Source of the DNA: Devosia sp. 67-54
Lineage (GTDB): Bacteria; Pseudomonadota; Alphaproteobacteria; Rhizobiales; Devosiaceae
Length of the DNA: 64,000 nucleotides
Direction of reading: 5' to 3'
Assembly (NCBI RefSeq): GCF_001899075.1
Contig: NZ_MKVA01000005.1
Location: 1,139,014 to 1,203,013, forward strand
Every line of letters starts with the position of its first letter. Position 1 is the first letter of the stretch. The position numbers and the translations under genes are program-made. The notes below the pieces were generated by a model. It ran no database searches. It was not told where the DNA came from and worked only from the letters and a program-made list of their open reading frames with translations. Positions 62,161 to 64,000 of the stretch are shown one piece after another.

Positions 62161-63561
62161 ATGGCCAAAGCCAAGAGCGCCTATGTCTGCCAGTCCTGCG
62201 GCACCGCGCATGTGCGCTGGCAGGGCCGCTGCGAGGGCTGCGGCGAGTGGAATTCGGTGGTCGAGGAACTGGTCGATTCGGGCGTCGGCGCCGGCCCGAA
62301 GATGGCGACCGCCGGCGGCCGGCCGGTGGCGCTGGTGCCGCTCTCAGGCGAAACCGAAACCGCCGCCCGGGTCACCACCGGGCTCGGCGAGCTCGACCGG
62401 GTCACCGGCGGCGGCTTCGTCATGGGCTCGGCGGTGCTGGTGGGCGGCGATCCGGGCATCGGCAAATCGACGCTGCTGCTGCAGGCCGCGGCGGCCCTCG
62501 CCAACCAGGGCAAGCGCGTCGTCTACGTCTCGGGCGAGGAGGCGGTGGCGCAGGTGCGGCTCAGGGCGCAGCGGCTCGGCCTGGGCGAGGCCAATGTCCA
62601 GCTCGCGGCCGAAACCAATGTCGAGATCATCCTCGCCACGCTGCAGGCCGGCGCGGCGCCCGACCTTGTGATCATCGATTCCATCCAGACGCTGTGGACC
62701 GACCGGGTCGACAGCGCCCCTGGCACCGTCACCCAGGTGCGCACCTCGGCGCAGGCGCTCACCCGCTTCGCCAAGAAGTCGGGCGCGGCGATCGTGCTGG
62801 TCGGCCACGTCACCAAGGATGGCCAGATCGCCGGCCCCCGCGTGGTCGAGCACATGGTCGACGCGGTGCTGTATTTCGAGGGCGATTCCAGCCACACCTT
62901 CCGCATCCTGCGCGGCGTCAAGAATCGCTATGGCGCGACCGACGAGATCGGCGTGTTCGAGATGACGACGCTGGGCCTCAGCGAAGTCGCCAACCCCTCG
63001 GCGCTGTTCCTCGACCAGCGCGACACCGACGCGGCCGGCTCCGCCGTGTTCGCCGGCATGGAAGGCACCCGCCCGGTGCTGTGCGAGATCCAGGCGCTGG
63101 TCGCCCCCTCGCCGCTCGGCACGCCGCGCCGCGCCGTGGTCGGCTGGGATTCGTCGCGCCTCAGCATGGTGCTGGCGGTGCTCGAGACCCGTTGCGGCGT
63201 GCGCATCGGCGCCAACGACATCTACCTCAACGTCGCCGGCGGGCTGAAGGTCAACGAGCCGGCGGCCGACCTCGCGGTCGCGGCGGCGCTGATCTCCTCG
63301 CTCACCAATTCGCCGCTGCCGCCCGAGACCGTGTTCTTCGGCGAAATCTCGCTGGCCGGCGGCGTCCGCCCGGTGGTGCACGCCGCGCTGCGCCTGCGCG
63401 AGGCGCAGAAGCTCGGCTTCAAATCGGCCGTCACCGGCAAGCTCGGCGCCGGCGACGGCGGCGGCTTCCGGGTCAGCGAATATTCCGAGCTGGCGGAGCT
63501 GATCGGCAAAATCGCCGCCCGGGGCAGGCAATCGGCAACGGGCAGCGGGCAGCCGGATTAG
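62161..63561 (+). CDS. radA: DNA repair protein RadA (Sms)
   Basis: 466 aa. N-terminal zinc finger (YVCQSCGTAHVRWQGRCEGCG), RecA-like core with Walker A GGDPGIGKSTLLLQ, the RadA-specific KNRYG motif near residue 257 (often KNRFG), and a Lon-like C-terminal domain. It drives branch migration in recombination. ATG 62161; the ORF track begins in the leader. cvpA follows after 128 bases in the same direction. Confidence 0.96.
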   Translation: MAKAKSAYVCQSCGTAHVRWQGRCEGCGEWNSVVEELVDSGVGAGPKMATAGGRPVALVPLSGETETAARVTTGLGELDRVTGGGFVMGSAVLVGGDPGIGKSTLLLQAAAALANQGKRVVYVSGEEAVAQVRLRAQRLGLGEANVQLAAETNVEIILATLQAGAAPDLVIIDSIQTLWTDRVDSAPGTVTQVRTSAQALTRFAKKSGAAIVLVGHVTKDGQIAGPRVVEHMVDAVLYFEGDSSHTFRILRGVKNRYGATDEIGVFEMTTLGLSEVANPSALFLDQRDTDAAGSAVFAGMEGTRPVLCEIQALVAPSPLGTPRRAVVGWDSSRLSMVLAVLETRCGVRIGANDIYLNVAGGLKVNEPAADLAVAAALISSLTNSPLPPETVFFGEISLAGGVRPVVHAALRLREAQKLGFKSAVTGKLGAGDGGGFRVSEYSELAELIGKIAARGRQSATGSGQPD

Positions 63562-63689
63562 CCAGGATGAATCGACTGCCGTCCTTGCGGCTTTCCGTGC
63601 ACATCGGCGGCCTCCCTGCTTCGCCGCCTTGGCACAGCCCATATTAGCGGCTAAACGGGGCGCCAAAGGGCTCAAGGAACGGATCGAGC

Positions 63690-64000
63690 ATGGTTTTCAC
63701 TGGTGTCGACGTCGGCGTCGCCGTCCTCGTTCTGATTTCGGCGATCCTGGCGACAGCGCGCGGCTTTACCCGCGAAATCCTGTCGCTGGCGACTTGGGCG
63801 GGAGCTGCCGCCATCGCCGCCTACATGTATTTCTACCACAAGGACCTGGCCGAAAAGTACATCGACAACCCGCTGGTCGCGACCGGGGTCACGGTGGTCG
63901 GCACCTTCCTCGTGGCGCTGATCGTGCTCCATCTGCTCACCATGTGGATCGGCGACATGGTGGTCGACAGCCGCATCGGGCCGCTCGACCGCACCCTCGG
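63690..64000 (+). CDS. cvpA: CvpA-family membrane protein (runs off right edge)
   Basis: About 103 residues are visible from ATG 63690 to the end of the window. VDVGVAVLVLISAILATARGFTREILSLATWAGAAAIAAYMY is the CvpA start (helix, then G-xREx-xSL-xW-G), and a second helix pair follows (VTVVGTFLVALIVLHLLT). CvpA is linked to colicin V production and to bile or envelope stress. radA-cvpA is a common order in the class. The 3' part is outside the window; the ORF track gives only an antisense frame here. Confidence 0.88.
   Translation, partial: MVFTGVDVGVAVLVLISAILATARGFTREILSLATWAGAAAIAAYMYFYHKDLAEKYIDNPLVATGVTVVGTFLVALIVLHLLTMWIGDMVVDSRIGPLDRTL

Overview
The window reads as chromosomal DNA of a high-GC alphaproteobacterium, most likely Hyphomicrobiales (Rhizobiales) and plausibly Devosia-like. 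That placement is an inference from family resemblance and gene order: a Porin_2-type outer-membrane porin, the lptF/lptD/surA/pdxA/rsmA block, gmk-yicC-mltG-fabF-acpP-fabG-fabD, rpsF-rpsR-rplI, dnaB-alr-radA-cvpA, and LexA boxes of the alphaproteobacterial GTTC-N7-GTTC type. No phage, IS element, CRISPR array or rRNA operon is visible.

Layout. 1-5.4 kb: cell-envelope genes on the minus strand (truncated membrane protein, a 36-aa membrane peptide, a 1145-aa repeat/OmpA protein, the porin). 5.7-8.2 kb: an SDR and a TPR-like sulfotransferase. 8.2-18.4 kb: amino-sugar and carbohydrate catabolism (GntR/UTRA regulator, SIS-domain deaminase/isomerase, NagA, NADP oxidoreductase, two SDRs, M81/MlrC protein, GH20 hexosaminidase, Gfo/Idh/MocA dehydrogenase). 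18.4-26.5 kb: a PAS-GGDEF diguanylate cyclase, two coupled small genes, tRNA-Ser(GCU), an LptG-type permease, a family-39-type glycosyltransferase, an OmpR/EnvZ-type two-component pair and a DUF1344 protein. 26.6-37.2 kb: accessory genes, including a TumE/TumA-type toxin-antitoxin pair with a perfect palindromic operator, TauE/SafE, a molybdopterin oxidoreductase, a guanidine-II riboswitch in front of a Gdx/SugE exporter, small DUF3563/DUF3606 proteins, ndk, an ABC-F ATPase and a cupin.

37.2-64 kb is mostly housekeeping: holC-pepA, then divergent lptF, a 90-aa coupled ORF, lptD, surA-like, pdxA and rsmA; gmk, yicC and mltG; the fatty-acid synthesis set fabF-acpP-fabG-fabD; VapBC; rpsF-rpsR-rplI; HicAB inserted at the rplI terminator; two MarR-controlled pairs; dnaB-alr; and a pair of LexA boxes bracketing a gene-free stretch between a 2H phosphoesterase and radA; cvpA runs off the right edge.

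The most unusual points are: a 58-bp tandem repeat between fabG and acpP that is both a GNRA-capped hairpin and a Shine-Dalgarno-plus-minicistron unit; 22-bp direct repeats flanking hicAB that alter the C-terminus of the neighbouring ATPase; the small ORF sitting with ATGA overlaps exactly where lptG would be expected while an LptG homologue lies about 18 kb away; two predicted leaderless regulatory transcripts; two LexA boxes about 535 bp apart; and a Gly-to-Ala change in the DnaB Walker A motif. All functions are from reading the translations; no database search was run.
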